From Narthecium ossifragum (lineage: Eukaryota > Streptophyta > Magnoliopsida > Dioscoreales > Nartheciaceae): 64,000 nucleotides of DNA. The notes below the pieces were generated by a model. The model was not told the DNA's origin and ran no database searches. It worked only from the letters and a program-made list of their open reading frames with translations. How positions within the stretch are numbered: position 1 is the first letter of the stretch; the number at the start of each line of letters is the position of its first letter. Of the stretch, positions 1 to 10,355 are shown in pieces. Both the position numbers and the translations under genes were made by a program. The stretch is taken from contig OY986965.1 of the NCBI GenBank assembly GCA_963920575.1, positions 16,989,111 to 17,053,110 on the forward strand, given 5' to 3'.

Positions 1-495
1 GCGTAAAAAGGTAGAGCCACTTATAGCTATAAAAAGAAAACTATTAAGTGTTTTGCTGAGTAACCGGGTCTCTGCGTCTCAAGAAGCAGAGAGTGCTCGC
101 GTAAAAAGGCAAAGTGTCTGATAGTTGAAAAGAAAAAGAGAAGGAAAGAGCATGTAGTACTTAAAGTGCGAGGGTTGGATGATTGGTTTTGAAGATAGTA
201 GTGTGTTTGGACTAATGGTGGGTAGAAGTTGCTTCTGTACGTAACCTTTATTTATCACGTCACATGTGTTCTTCTGGATGGTGATTAGCATGTTTGAAGT
301 GTAGAAGTTGATTTCATATGTTGGTAGTATGTATATGAGTATAAGAAGTTTTCGTGCTCTGTACGGTGTACAACACTATTGACTTGACAAGGTAGAACTC
401 TTATTATGCATGTCTACAACCTTAGACCATTGGTGTGCTTAAGATTTTATGCGCTTAAAATTGCTAGAGACTAGCAATAAGCTGGTTGGGGGGTG
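1..495 (+). mobile_element. 3' internal end of Athila-like element A1, with polypurine tract
   Basis: This non-coding stretch matches 41640-42169, the 3' internal end of element A2, including the phrase around 'agtgttttgctgagtaaccgggtctc'. No reading frame of note is present. The last 15 bases (481-495, gctggttggggggtg) are a G-rich polypurine tract directly abutting the LTR at 496, the expected primer site for plus-strand DNA synthesis. The rest of A1, including its 5' LTR, lies left of the window. Confidence 0.85.
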
Positions 496-2033
496 TGATG
501 AGTGCATGAAAGTGCACTCTGAACAACCTTATAACCATCTCAATTGCTAGATTATTATCCTTAATCAACATTTTTATTACTATTTTTACATCTATATGTT
601 GCTTCACATGGTTGTTTGGAAAATGCAGGAAATTGAGGCTAAAAGAAGCTGAAAAGAGTATATGGATCACCTTCAACAATTAATCTATACCTTCTCATGA
701 AGAACCAGATGATATTCCATATATGGTTGGAAAGCTCTTGAAGTCTAGATTCTGGAGAATTTTACGGTTCGGGATTCCGAGTTTCCTAGAGGAAGTTACG
801 GCAATTTCAGTACCGATGGCGCAGTCTGGATGACAGAACAGTAATACGCTGGAAAGTTGGATCGATTCAACACCCAGGTTGGATCGATCCAACTATGCAG
901 AATCGTGACAGAACGTGTGTTTTTTGGCTGAACATGGTCCGATCGATCCATCCATCCATCTTAAGGGGTCCGATCGATCCGGCACCTATAGTTGGATCGA
1001 TCGGACTCAAAAATAGCCAGAGAAGGTGGATTTTTACGCATCCGATCGATCCAGCGCTTATAGTTCGATCGATCGGGCTCGGGCGAAGTCAGAAATTGAA
1101 GTTTTTAATGAGAGGGATCGATCCTACACCCTGGGAGGGATCGATCCTACTTTCCCAGTGAAGAAAATCAACGGTTTAGATCTAATCCATGGATGGAGAC
1201 ACTTGGGCCTATAAATATGACTCTTTTTAGGGTTTGAGGGGGGACTTTTTGGCAGCGTTTGGAAGCGAGGAGAAGGGTTCCAGGCTTGATTTTCTTTTCT
1301 TATTTCTTCTTTATTTCTTCATTAGTTTTGTTGCCCTCATGGTGAACATGAGTGGCTAGTTTCTTTTCTAAGGTACCGATGTAGCCCTAACTGAATCATT
1401 CTATGTTATTGGATCATGATTATTTTATCAGTTTATTTTCCTTGTTTCATTCATTATTATAACTGAGATCCTAAATACCTTTATCTGGCCAATAGAAGTA
1501 TTATAGATTGTTGTATGTGAGATTGGGCGAGGGTTCATTCCCTAATCTTGCAGGATCTATGAATGAATGAGTTTATGTCGAGGCCGGGTTCAAGCTAAGA
1601 GTATTCTTGGTTCATAAGTGTTCTTCAGAGCTTAATGGATTCTTGATTAACACTTAGTTATGGGTTCATTAACTAGGGTTAATTGAGGGTACTTGGTGAA
1701 GACCGCGGCCGAACGGATCATCATACCGGAAGAACGAGCCCTTGGAATTAAACTGAAACTTGATTGATTCAATGCATAGAATGAGGATGTTATGGTGAAA
1801 TCGGAACCTTAGTATTCATCCATCATATTTTCATCGTTTTCTTATTTCGTTATTAGATCATCTATCTTCGAGACTTCATACTTCTTATTTTCCCTTCCTT
1901 ATTTTCTTTCTTTTCTGTTCTTTAGCGTTTCACTCTAATAATCTTTACAAATCTCTGTGGGTACGATACTCGTCTTACTACTATACTGATTGCACCGATT
2001 CGTATACTTACGAGATATAAAATTTATTGATCA
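496..2033 (+). repeat. 3' LTR of A1 (family A)
   Basis: The LTR begins TGATGAGTGCATG after the polypurine tract and ends near 2033 with ...aaatttattgatca, a variant of the family end ...aaatttattcatca. It matches the solo LTR at 61426-63097 over its full length. Order inside: U3, palindrome array (860-1146), TATA box (1210-1217), transcribed leader, U5. The 3' end joins a gag reading frame of element H at 2034. The matching target duplication would be left of the window. Confidence 0.9.
860..1217 (+). promoter_or_regulatory. GATCGATC palindrome array and TATA box in A1 LTR
   Basis: About ten GATCGATC cores (some with one change) lie between 860 and 1146, often in pairs whose starts are about 24 bp apart. 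Examples are the core at 860 and its partner at 884. Paired cores share flanks, for instance ttg...caa in the first pair. A TATA box (TATAAATA, 1210-1217) follows about 65 bp after the last core. This places the array in distal/proximal U3. A regulatory role is inferred from position only. Confidence 0.6.
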
Positions 2034-2123
2034 CAGCCCGAACCTCTCCATACAACGAACCTACAAGGCCCGCTGGGCCGTGTGTGATCTGTCTGGGCAT
2101 GGACCACCAGATTGACGGTTGCC

Positions 2124-3646
2124 TGATGTGCTGTCGCAGGCACTCAAAAATAAATCCAATACTCGTTAAAATAAATGTAGTAGTGCGAGTACGAGTCAAT
2201 CCCACGAAAAGTGTTTAGCCTAGTTTTGTGCTAAGTGAACAAAGATAGGGGGGGTTTTTAAACGTGAGGAAACCAGTAAAGAAATAATCTAAAACGAAGA
2301 AACAAGTTGAATCAAGAGAACAAACCTTGGTCTGAGTCAACATCCACCATCGGAATCCAACAACTGATCAAAGATGCAAGTATCAATCAATTCATACCAT
2401 GAATATTCATCGTCCGAATGAAATTCGAATCTCTCCTCAGTCTTAGTTAATTAGAAACAAGCGATCCAATTAACCCTAACTACTAAACAACCTAAGACAA
2501 GCGCTGCAGATTTAATCTAGTAGCAGTGTTAAGAATAGGGAGATCGATGAAGCTAAACAACACAAGCACAAGCGGTTGCATTTAATCTAGTCGAATATTC
2601 TTCCTAAGATCTAATGAAATCTGAAACGCAGTAGATCATTAAACCCTAGTTGCTTCGCAGATTAGAGGGATCAAACAATTCCGAATTTGATATCAAACCT
2701 AGCAGTAGATCGCAATGAATAATAAACTAGTAGCACTCCTAGCAATTAGACAAGATAATCATGAATATTTAATAACAGAAGAACATTCAATACTCATCTA
2801 TAAACTGAGTGATAAAAATAAATTAGATCTCACAGTTTCATTGATTCTGAGGTTTCAGCCTCTTCGACCAAGGATCAAGATTTAGCCACGCAGGGCCATT
2901 GAGAACAATCCTCAAAAGATTCCAATAAACAAGATAAAACCTAGAAAAAATCTAAAGGAGGAGAAAGAGCAGCCAAAAGTGTCCAAGAATCCCCCCTCCA
3001 ACCCTAAAAAGAGTCCTATTTATAGCCTTAAATGTATCCACCCTCGGATTAGATCACAATCGTTGATTTTCTTCACTGGTAAAGTCCGATCGATCCTTCT
3101 CGGGGTGCTGGATCGATCGGATGCGTAAAAATTCACCTTCTCTGGCTATTTCTGAGTCCGATCGATCCAGCTTTAGGTGTCGGATCGATCGAACCCCTTA
3201 GGATGGATGTAGGGATCGATCGGATTATGTTCAGCCAAAAAATACATGTTCTGTCACATTTCTACATGGTCCGATCGATCGAACTCTGGTTGTCGGATCG
3301 ATCGGACTGTTCAGCGTATTACTGTTCTGCCATCCAGACTGCGCCATCGGTACTAAAATTACCGTAACTTCATCTAGAAAACTCGGAATCACGAACCGTA
3401 AAATTCTCCAGAAACTAGACTTCAAGAGCTTTCCAACCATATATGGAACATCATCTGGTTCTTCATGAACAGGTACAGATTAATTTTTAAATTTGATCCA
3501 TGCACTCTTTTCAGCTTCTTTTCGACTTAAGGACTTCAATTGCATCCTAAATCAAAATATAAGAATAATGAGTGTATTTAGGAACTAAATAAGCATAGGA
3601 GACTAAGTATTAATGGATAAAAATATAACATTATGCATCATCATCA
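2124..3646 (-). mobile_element. Solo LTR, family B, duplication TTGCC
   Basis: The sequence runs from TGATGTGCTGTCGCAGGCAC to ...attatgcatcatcatca (plus-strand view). It is flanked by TTGCC at 2119-2123 and 3647-3651. Orientation is minus: read on that strand a palindrome array precedes TATAAATA (plus coordinates 3017-3024). No internal region is present, so this is a solo LTR formed by LTR-LTR recombination. It cut the H gag zinc knuckle. Confidence 0.93.
3017..3306 (-). promoter_or_regulatory. GATCGATC array and TATA box in B solo LTR
   Basis: On the minus strand, GATCGATC cores between 3303 and 3086 precede a TATA box at 3024-3017. One pair has arms tccgatcgatcc (3086-3097) and ggatcgatcgga about 13 bases apart; these are exact reverse complements and would form a 12-bp stem. 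The spacing and TATA placement match the A family although the LTR lies on the other strand. Confidence 0.6.
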
Positions 3647-4060
3647 TTGCCCTACTTATGTTGAGATGAGGGGTGTGTACGACGAGCATTGCAACGCCGT
3701 AGGCGGATTCAGGAGGCCGTACACCCCTTACTCGAAAACCTATAATCCAGGATGGCGAGAGCATCCGAAGTTCAGCTGGAAGTCGAATGCTCCACAAAGC
3801 AACGATCATCATCAACAACCACCTAATAAGCCTTTTTCTAACCCTCCTTATAATACATCTGGTTTTCCTAGGCCTACATTTAATGACAGTTTACAGGAAC
3901 TGAAATCTATGATGTGTAGGAATCTAAGGAAAAAAAGGATGATGTTCAAGAGATCAAGAGCCAGATCACGAAGCTGATCAATTCTTTGAGCGTGCATGAA
4001 TGAGGAAAGTTCCCAGCTCAACCTCAACAAACGCAGGTATCAAGTGCTGAGCAAAATAAT

Positions 4061-4878
4061 GTGAAGGAGATGAAAACCGTAACTACAAGAAGCGGGAAAA
4101 CAACAAAAAGCCCTTCACATGAGCCCACCGAATCTCCTATTGCTGTTGAAGAAGAGGACCGAATTGAGAAGAACCATTTAGAGACCGATCATTCAGATGG
4201 CCCTACGCCATGTGACTTTAAGGTACGTGTCCATTTCCCTCAGGCATTGAAATCCACTAAATTGACTATGGAGCCCAACAACGAGGTTTTGGAGCATCTT
4301 CGGCAAGTTAAGGTAAACCTTCCTCTTTTGCATGTTATTAAGCAAATTCCTACATATGCTAAAGTGATTAAAGATTTATGCACTATGAAGAGACGACATC
4401 ATGTAAAGACAACTTCATTTTTAACAGAGCAGGTTAATGCACTGCTTCAGCATAGATCCTGGTTGTCCTACTGTGTCTAGTTTCATTGGAGAGCATCAAG
4501 TAGGACAAGCTTTATTAGATCTTGGTGCGAGTGTTAATTTGGTGCCATATTCTGTTTACTTGCAAGTTGGCTTAGGACAGATTAAGTCGACATCTGTGAT
4601 TTTGCAATTAGCAGATAGCTTCACGAAGACTCCACAAGGAGTAGTTGAGGATGTGCTTGTTCAAATAGATAAATTTTATTATCCTATTGATTTCTTAGTC
4701 TTGGATATTCATGCCATAGTAACTCCTGATTCTAGAATTACTATTATTTTAGGTAGACCATTTCTTGCTACTGCTAATGCTATAATTAATTGCAGGAATG
4801 CCTTAATGAAGTTAACTTTTGGGAATATGACTTTAGAAATTAATGTTTTTAATGTTGCTAAGCAGCCTGATGAGGGTT
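4061..4878 (+). pseudogene. Gag C-terminus and aspartic protease remnant of element H
   Basis: Two overlapping frames (4061-4480 and 4437-4976) together encode the Gag-protease linker and a retroviral-type aspartic protease. The active-site motif is ALLDLGASVNLVPYS near 4510-4560. The second conserved block is IILGRPFLATANAIINC near 4740-4795, as in Athila-type Pol. A frameshift near 4460 removes the bases between LLQ and DPGCPT. The frame is cut at about 4878 by a truncated D LTR, so reverse transcriptase and integrase are absent. Confidence 0.85.
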
Positions 4879-5579
4879 CAAGAAAGAGCGATCCGAATGG
4901 ATTCACCGGCGGACCGCCGACAAGAAACACCGCCGGAAAACTCCACCAAATCCCACAAAACTTTGGGATCTGGTAGTACGAAGGATCACAAGTCCAAAAC
5001 CAAAAATTTCATTGAAAACAAGCGTGTATATAAACAGATCTAAGCAAAACAAATCAGAATCAAACTCAAACCTCACAAATCCGAAAAAACAAGTAAGTAG
5101 GATCCCTACCTAGACTAGAGCAGCTTCAATCCCATCTGCTAAGCCTCGGATCGTCCTCAATCGCCTTCAAATCCAGCCGGATCTCAACTCAAGAACGCGG
5201 ATTTGAAAAAAAACAAAGAAGAGGGTTTCATTCGTTCAATAGACGGACGAACCGACTTATGAGAGATCGATCTCTTCTCAAAAAGAGATCGATCTTTCAT
5301 GACAAACCGACTTAACTTTCTGGCGCTAAAAGATCAATCTCCTTAGCAAGGGAAGATCGATCCCCTTTGCCCAGAAAGCTAGACTTGGGCTAAAACACAA
5401 GCCCAAGCCAGGATCCTTCAATCCCGGATTCACCTAACCGTTCTAATCAAACACAAACACGGTTAGTGTGTGCATCCACGGGTGTGAAACAAGCCGATAA
5501 GGCGCAATTTACCAAATTGTCCTTGCGGTCCACAACGAGCCACGGGCCCGACCCAGGAGTGGAGGGGCAGGTCCTCACA
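4879..5579 (-). repeat. Truncated D LTR, minus strand (start-proximal part)
   Basis: This is the reverse complement of the first ~0.7 kb of the D LTR at 7096-7815. It ends (plus view) ...ggggcaggtcctcaca at 5579, the complement of the D start TGTGAGGACCTGCCCC. It keeps GATCGATC-type motifs at 5260-5370. The D LTR end (GGGGCGCGACA) is missing, so the left boundary is a deletion or recombination junction with H. With the plus D LTR at 7096 it forms an inverted repeat around a 1.5-kb copia fragment. Confidence 0.85.
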
Positions 5580-5580
5580 T

Positions 5581-5766
5581 TTTGAGTGTAGGAAGCCCGG
5601 ACACTACATGTCCGATTGTCCAAAGCTCAATATATCTTCAAAGAAGAAGAAGAAGGCCAAGGAGATTACTCGGGGAGAGAATGACTTGAGCTCCACCTCC
5701 GAAGAGGATGAAAAAGAAATTGCAAACCTTTGTTTAATTTCATTCGGAGATAAAAAAAAAAATTGA
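5581..5766 (+). pseudogene. gag: Ty1/copia Gag nucleocapsid fragment (element G)
   Basis: A 61-codon open stretch begins inside a zinc knuckle, FECRKPGHYMSDC. Only the first cysteine is lost at the D junction. A lysine-rich tail (SSKKKKKAKE) and an acidic serine-rich segment (SSTSEEDEKE) follow, a layout common in plant copia Gag. The stop is at 5764-5766. Protease through RNase H is missing, because within 300 bp the sequence reaches the 3' end of the internal region. Confidence 0.7.
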
Positions 5767-6440
5767 CAAGTAGATGGTCAAGGTATTTGAAGGTGGATAA
5801 CAACTTGCCATCAATAGCTAATGGAGGTATGCTTTAATTTTTATTACATGATTCCTGCATTATAACTTGTTATTCCACTTTATAAAGTTATTTAATGTTT
5901 AACTTCAAACGGTTTAAGAAAGGCTTTCTTGACAACTCTTTTTTGTGAAGATTTGATTCTTTTTTGCTTTAATTGGTTTTCTAAAAAGTCCTTATCTTTC
6001 AATTGCTGGTTTAACTTGATTCCTCTTCCCCCTCTACTAACTCTTTTTGTCGATGTCAAAGGGGGAGAAATATTGTGATGATATCTTGGTTTTGAAAGTT
6101 CTTGAAATTTTATATTTTTTACGTACTTGAAACCTTTGGATGTTTAAAGAATTTTTCTATCTATATTTTCTGGAGATTTTATGATAATATGATTCATGCT
6201 CAAATATCATGTCTCATGTTTCTATACAAAGAGGTTCATATGTCAAATTTTGGACTTTCACACCTTTTGATTTATAATCAAACCTTTTATATATTTTTAG
6301 TAACAAATGACCTCCATGCATCAGTGAAATTAACTTTAGAAAATATTTTTTGAGAAAAATGGATGCATAAATTAAGGGGGAGGTTTCATGGTTTTATCAT
6401 CACAATTTAAAATGTTGCCATCATAAAAAAAGGAGGACAT
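5767..6440 (+). mobile_element. 3' internal end of copia-like element G
   Basis: AT-rich non-coding sequence with no significant ORF. It contains gatgtcaaagggggagaa (6052-6069), a G-rich tract preceded by a short D-V-K coding motif, as seen at the end of many plant copia pol genes. A second purine tract (aaaaaaaggaggacat) ends at 6440, directly before an LTR start TGTTAG. The deletion between gag and this region removed the whole pol gene. Confidence 0.65.
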
Positions 6441-7095
6441 TGTTAGTCCAAATATTGTTTTGATGATTTCAATATATGTTTGATGATAAAACATTGTTTT
6501 AATATTTATATCCCTAAATTTGGAAGTTGCTAAAAATCATATTTCGATGTTTTAGTACTTGCAATCGATGGACGGATCGACCGCGGAGGTCAATGTTGCG
6601 ACAGTCGATGTGGCGGTCGATGGTACGGTCGACCGTCGCCTATGTGAATAGATTTGGTGAAGTGACGGTCGAACAAGTTATTGACTCTGAGAAGCCCATT
6701 TCGTCATAGAGGCTCACCGTCGATGTGACGGTTGACCATGAAGTGTGAAGGTCGATGCGACGATGGCTCCAGGCTATGGTTTGAGCGCGGAGGACGATGT
6801 GGCGGATGATGGGATGGTCGACCGCCAGTCAGGAAACTAGCCGTTAAAGAGCCATAGGAGAAGCAAAAAATAGCCGTTGGAAACCTATTTGGAGGGCTAT
6901 GGAACTCACGTATAAATAGGAAGAAGCAGCAAACTTGCAGCAAGACTTAGGAGATTATTTGTAAACATTGTAATAAGTTTTAGTCTTCTTCTTGAGAGTA
7001 AATCTTTGTAAAACTACTTCAATTGTGAAGTATAATTTGTGAGAGACATCCAAGAGTGAACTTGGAGGATATCCAACAGTTCTTTGGAGAGATTG
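6441..7095 (+). repeat. G LTR, first part (copia-like)
   Basis: It begins TGTTAGTCCAAATATTG after a purine tract. Contents: U3 with a GTCGAC-like palindrome array (6565-6825), TATA box TATAAATA (6911-6918), then a leader rich in aag and ctt motifs. At 7095 it is interrupted by the D LTR, with target duplication GATTG (7091-7095 and 51849-51853). The LTR resumes at 51854. A related fragment lies at 50972-51582. Confidence 0.75.
6565..6918 (+). promoter_or_regulatory. GTCGAC-type palindrome array and TATA box in G LTR
   Basis: Repeated cggtcgac, ggtcgatg and gatcgacc motifs occur from 6565 to 6825. They include a near-perfect palindrome around acggtcgaccgt (6625-6636). TATAAATA follows at 6911-6918. 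This is a copia-like LTR, unrelated in its ends to the gypsy families here, yet it has the same layout of short palindromes upstream of TATA. Part of the array reappears at 59191-59290. Confidence 0.5.
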
Positions 7096-7883
7096 TGTGA
7101 GGACCTGCCCCTCTACTCCTGGGTCGACCGCTTGGGTCAGGCCCGTGGCTCGTTGTGGACCGCAAGGGAAATTTGGTAAATTATATCTTGTTAGTTTATT
7201 TCACACTCGCGGGTGCACACACTGACCATGTTTAGGTAAGTGTTTGATTAGAACGGTTAGTTGGACCAGGGATCGAAGGATCCTGGCTTGGGCTTGTGTT
7301 TTAGCCCAAGTCTAGCTTTCTGGGCAAAGGGGATCGACCTTCTCTTGCTAAGGAGATCGATCTCTTCGCGTCAGAAAGTTAAGTCGGTTCGTCATGTAAG
7401 ATCGATCTCTTTTTGAGAAGAGATCGATCTCTCATACGTCGGTTCGTCTGTCTATAGAACGAATGAAACCCTCTTTTTTGATTCTTTTGCAAATCCGCAT
7501 TCTTGAGCTGAGATCCGGCTGGATTTGAAGGAGTTTGAGGATGATCCCAGGCTTAGCAGCTGGGATTGAACCTGCTCTAGTCAAGGTAGGGATCCTACCT
7601 ACTTGTTTTTTTGGATTCGTGAGGTTTGAGTTTGATTGTGGTTTGTTTTGCTTAGATCTGATTAAATAAATGTTTGTTTTCAATGAAATCTTTGGTTTTT
7701 GACTCATGGTCCTTCGTACTACCAGATCCCAAGGCTTTGTGGGATTTGGTGGAGTTTTTCGACGGTATTTCTCGCCGGCGGTTCGCCAGTGAACCCATCC
7801 GGATCGATCTTTCTTGAGGAAAGATCAATCTCTTGTGGGATGTCATACCCAGCCCGAGCGGGATCGATCCTTCTGTTGGAGAA
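7096..7883 (+). repeat. D LTR segment 1, with GATCGATC motifs
   Basis: First 788 bp of the host D LTR. Palindrome pairs occur at 7332/7355 and 7400/7422, a spacing of 22-23 bp, with agatcgatct-type flanks. A possible TATA-like tctataga follows near 7451. More GATCGATC motifs lie at 7800-7870. ORFs here are low-complexity products of the repeats. The segment ends at GAGAA (7879-7883), the target duplication of element C. Confidence 0.85.
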
Positions 7884-8762
7884 TGATACGGTTCGAAATC
7901 CAGCTCCACCTGGGCTAGACCAACCCACGCCCAATTCTTGGGCAGGGCACACATGTGGGGTAGGCCCAGGAGGGACCCACGCAGGTCAGGGCCCAGGAGG
8001 GACCCACGTCGGTCAGGGCCCAGGAGGGACCCACGCAGGTCAGGCCCCACCTTCTAGGAGGACTCGGCCTTGGACCAGGGCCCAAGCCAAAGCCAGCCAT
8101 AAGGAATCCTATTCTTAGCTGGTCACTTCCTATGTTGGTTCTTAGTTGATTTCCTAGTTTGAGTTCAGTTTGTATTTAGCTAGTTTCTATTTGAGTGAGT
8201 CCTAGTTTTGGTTGAGTCAAGTCACTTGCTTACTTAGTTCATTCCTATTTATTAGCAGTCAGTTTGAGTTGAATTAGTAAGAGTCTGTTTACTTGTTGTT
8301 CAAGCAAGAAGGTATTCAGTTTGGAGTAGAACTCTCTTGAGGCCTCTATAAAACGACCTCTATAGCTTGTAATAAGGGAGGACGAATTTTGAGAATAATA
8401 TAGAGTTATTAGTAGAGTAATTATAGGAGTAGCTGTAACCCTAGGAGTAGCCATAACTTAATACCCCATAGCCACCAGCCACCTTCATCTCTCTCTCCTA
8501 CCGGATTCTCTCTCCACCAGCCGGCCACCATCCATTGCCGTCCACCGCTGCCATCTACAGTGCACGTCCCCATCACCGGCATCCATCCTCGGCTGCCGAC
8601 TCTCCACCGCCACCTCCCTTGGCTTGGATCTCCAAGAGTAACCGGCCAACCCTAAGAGTAACCGTCTCCCACCTCCAGTCTTCACCTTCCTCATCGAATA
8701 CCTAGGGTCCTTCTTCTAAAACCTTAAAGGTATCTCTCGACCTAACCATAGATTTGGCTAAG
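7884..8762 (+). repeat. C 5' LTR, part 1
   Basis: Matches the 3' LTR at 21234-22139 apart from a tandem expansion at 7964-8045. TATA box TATAAAA is at 8347-8353. It is interrupted at 8762 by the B insertion, whose CTAAG duplication is at 8758-8762 and 18062-18066. The last 61 bases of this LTR are at 18067-18127. Confidence 0.93.
7964..8045 (+). repeat. Three tandem copies of a ~27-bp GC-rich unit in the C 5' LTR
   Basis: The unit ggcccaggagggacccacg plus caggtca is present three times here but once in the 3' LTR (about 21313-21343). The two LTRs of one insertion are identical when it lands, so the expansion arose after insertion, or the 3' copy contracted. Confidence 0.85.
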
Positions 8763-10355
8763 TGATGTGCTGTCGCAGGCACTCAAAAATAAAATCAATA
8801 CTCTTTAAAACAAATGTAGTAGTGCGAGTACGAGTCGATCCCACGAAGAGTGTTTAGCCTAGTTTTGTGCTTAGTGAACTAAGATGGGGGGTTTTAAACG
8901 TGAGGAAAACAATAAAAAAATAATCTAAAACCAAGAAACAAGTTGAATCAAGAGAACAAACCTTGGTCTGAGTCAACATCCATCATCGGAATCCAACAAC
9001 TGATCATAGATGCAAGTATCAATCAATTCATACCATGAATATTCACCGTTCGAATTAAATTTGAATATCTCCTCAATCATAGTTAATTAGAAACAAGCGA
9101 TCCAATTAACCCTAACTACTAAACAACCTAAGACAAGCGCTGTAGGTTTAATCTAGTAGAAGCCTTAAGAATAGGGAGATCGATGAAGCTAAACAATACA
9201 AGCACAAGCGGTTGCATTTAATCTAGTCAAATATTCTTCCTAAGACCTAACAATCTCTGAAACGCAGTAGATTATTAAACCCTAGTTGCTTCGCAGATTA
9301 GAGGGATCAAACAATTCCGGATTTGATATCCAACCTAGCAATAGATCGCAATGAATAATAACTAGTAGCGCTCCTAGCAATTAGACAAGACAATCATGAA
9401 TATTTAATAACAGAAGAACATTCAATACTCATCTATAAACTGAACAATAAAAATAAATTAGGTCTCACAGTTTCATTGATTCCGAGGTTTCAGTCTCCTC
9501 GACCAAGGATCAAGATTTAGCCACGCAAGGCCATCGAGAGCAATCCTCAAAAGATTCCAATAAACAAGATAAAACCTAGAAAAAATATAAAGGTGGAGAA
9601 AGAGCAGCCAAAAGTGTCCAAAAATCCCCCCTCAAATCCTAGAAAGAGTCCTATTTATAGCCCCAAAGTCTCTCCATCAACGGATTAGATCTAAACCATT
9701 GATTTAATTTACTGGGAAAGTCCGATCGATCCTTCTCGGGGTGTCGGATCGATCGGTCTCATTAAAAATCTTCAATTTCAAGTTACGCCCGAGTCCGATC
9801 GATCGAACTATGGGTACTGGATTGATCGGATGCGTAAAAATCCACCTTCTCTGGCTATTCCTGAGTCCGATCGATCGAACTTTAGGTGTCCGATCGATCG
9901 GACCCCATAGGATGGATGTAGGGATCGATCGGACCATGTTCAGCCGAAAAATATATGTTCTTTCACGTTTCTGCATAGTCTGATCGATCGGACTCTGGGT
10001 GTCGGATCGATCGGACGTTCCAGCGTATTACTGTTCTGCCATCCAGACTGCGCTATCGGTACTAAAATTGTCGTAACTTCCTCTAGGAAACTCGGAATCA
10101 TGAACCGTAAAATTCTCCAGAATCTAGACTTCAAGAGCTTTCCAACAATATATGGGACATCATCTGGTTCTTCATGAGCAGGTACAGATTAATTTTTAAA
10201 GTTGATCCATGCACTCTTTTCAGCTTCTTTTCAACTTAAGGACTTCAATTGCATCCTAAATCAAAATATAAGAATAATGAGTGTATTTAGGAACTAAATA
10301 AGCATAGGAGACTAAGTATTAAGGGATAAAAGTATAACATTATGCATTCTCATCA
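8763..10355 (-). repeat. B1 3' LTR
   Basis: Complete B LTR of 1593 bp, from tgatgtgctgtcgcaggcac to ...gcattctcatca. On the minus strand an array of GATCGATC cores (10012 down to 9724) precedes a TATA-type cctatttatag complement near 9650. One core is decayed to gattgatc (about 9831), as expected from cytosine deamination at CG. The adjoining aattcccccacactt (10356-10370) is the complement of the element's polypurine tract. Confidence 0.9.

Larger units (their letters stand above)
2034..4060 (+). pseudogene. gag: Gag remnant of Athila-like element H, split by a solo LTR
   Basis: Two blocks, 2034-2123 and 3652-3977, read as one frame once the LTR at 2124-3646 and one copy of the TTGCC duplication are ignored. 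The first block carries a complete CX2CX4HX4C zinc knuckle (CVICLGMDHQIDGC). The second continues with the NPGWREHPKFSWK motif typical of Athila-like Gag after the knuckle. A stop at 3975-3977 and further stops break the frame. The N-terminal capsid part is missing, replaced by the A1 LTR. The protein would have been the RNA-packaging Gag of a Ty3/gypsy element. Confidence 0.8.

Noticed and set aside
860..1146. CRISPR array from the regular palindromes
   Set aside because: Repeats are 8-12 bp with variable spacing, lie in plant LTRs and have no cas genes nearby.
895..1214. ORFs encoding repeated IDPT, RSIGL and DRSD phrases here and in the other palindrome arrays
   Set aside because: GATCGATC is its own reverse complement, so open frames with the same phrases appear on both strands in every array. 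They are by-products of the repeat, not proteins.
7300..7460. Satellite DNA or centromere repeat
   Set aside because: The units are confined to LTR U3 regions and do not form long head-to-tail monomers.
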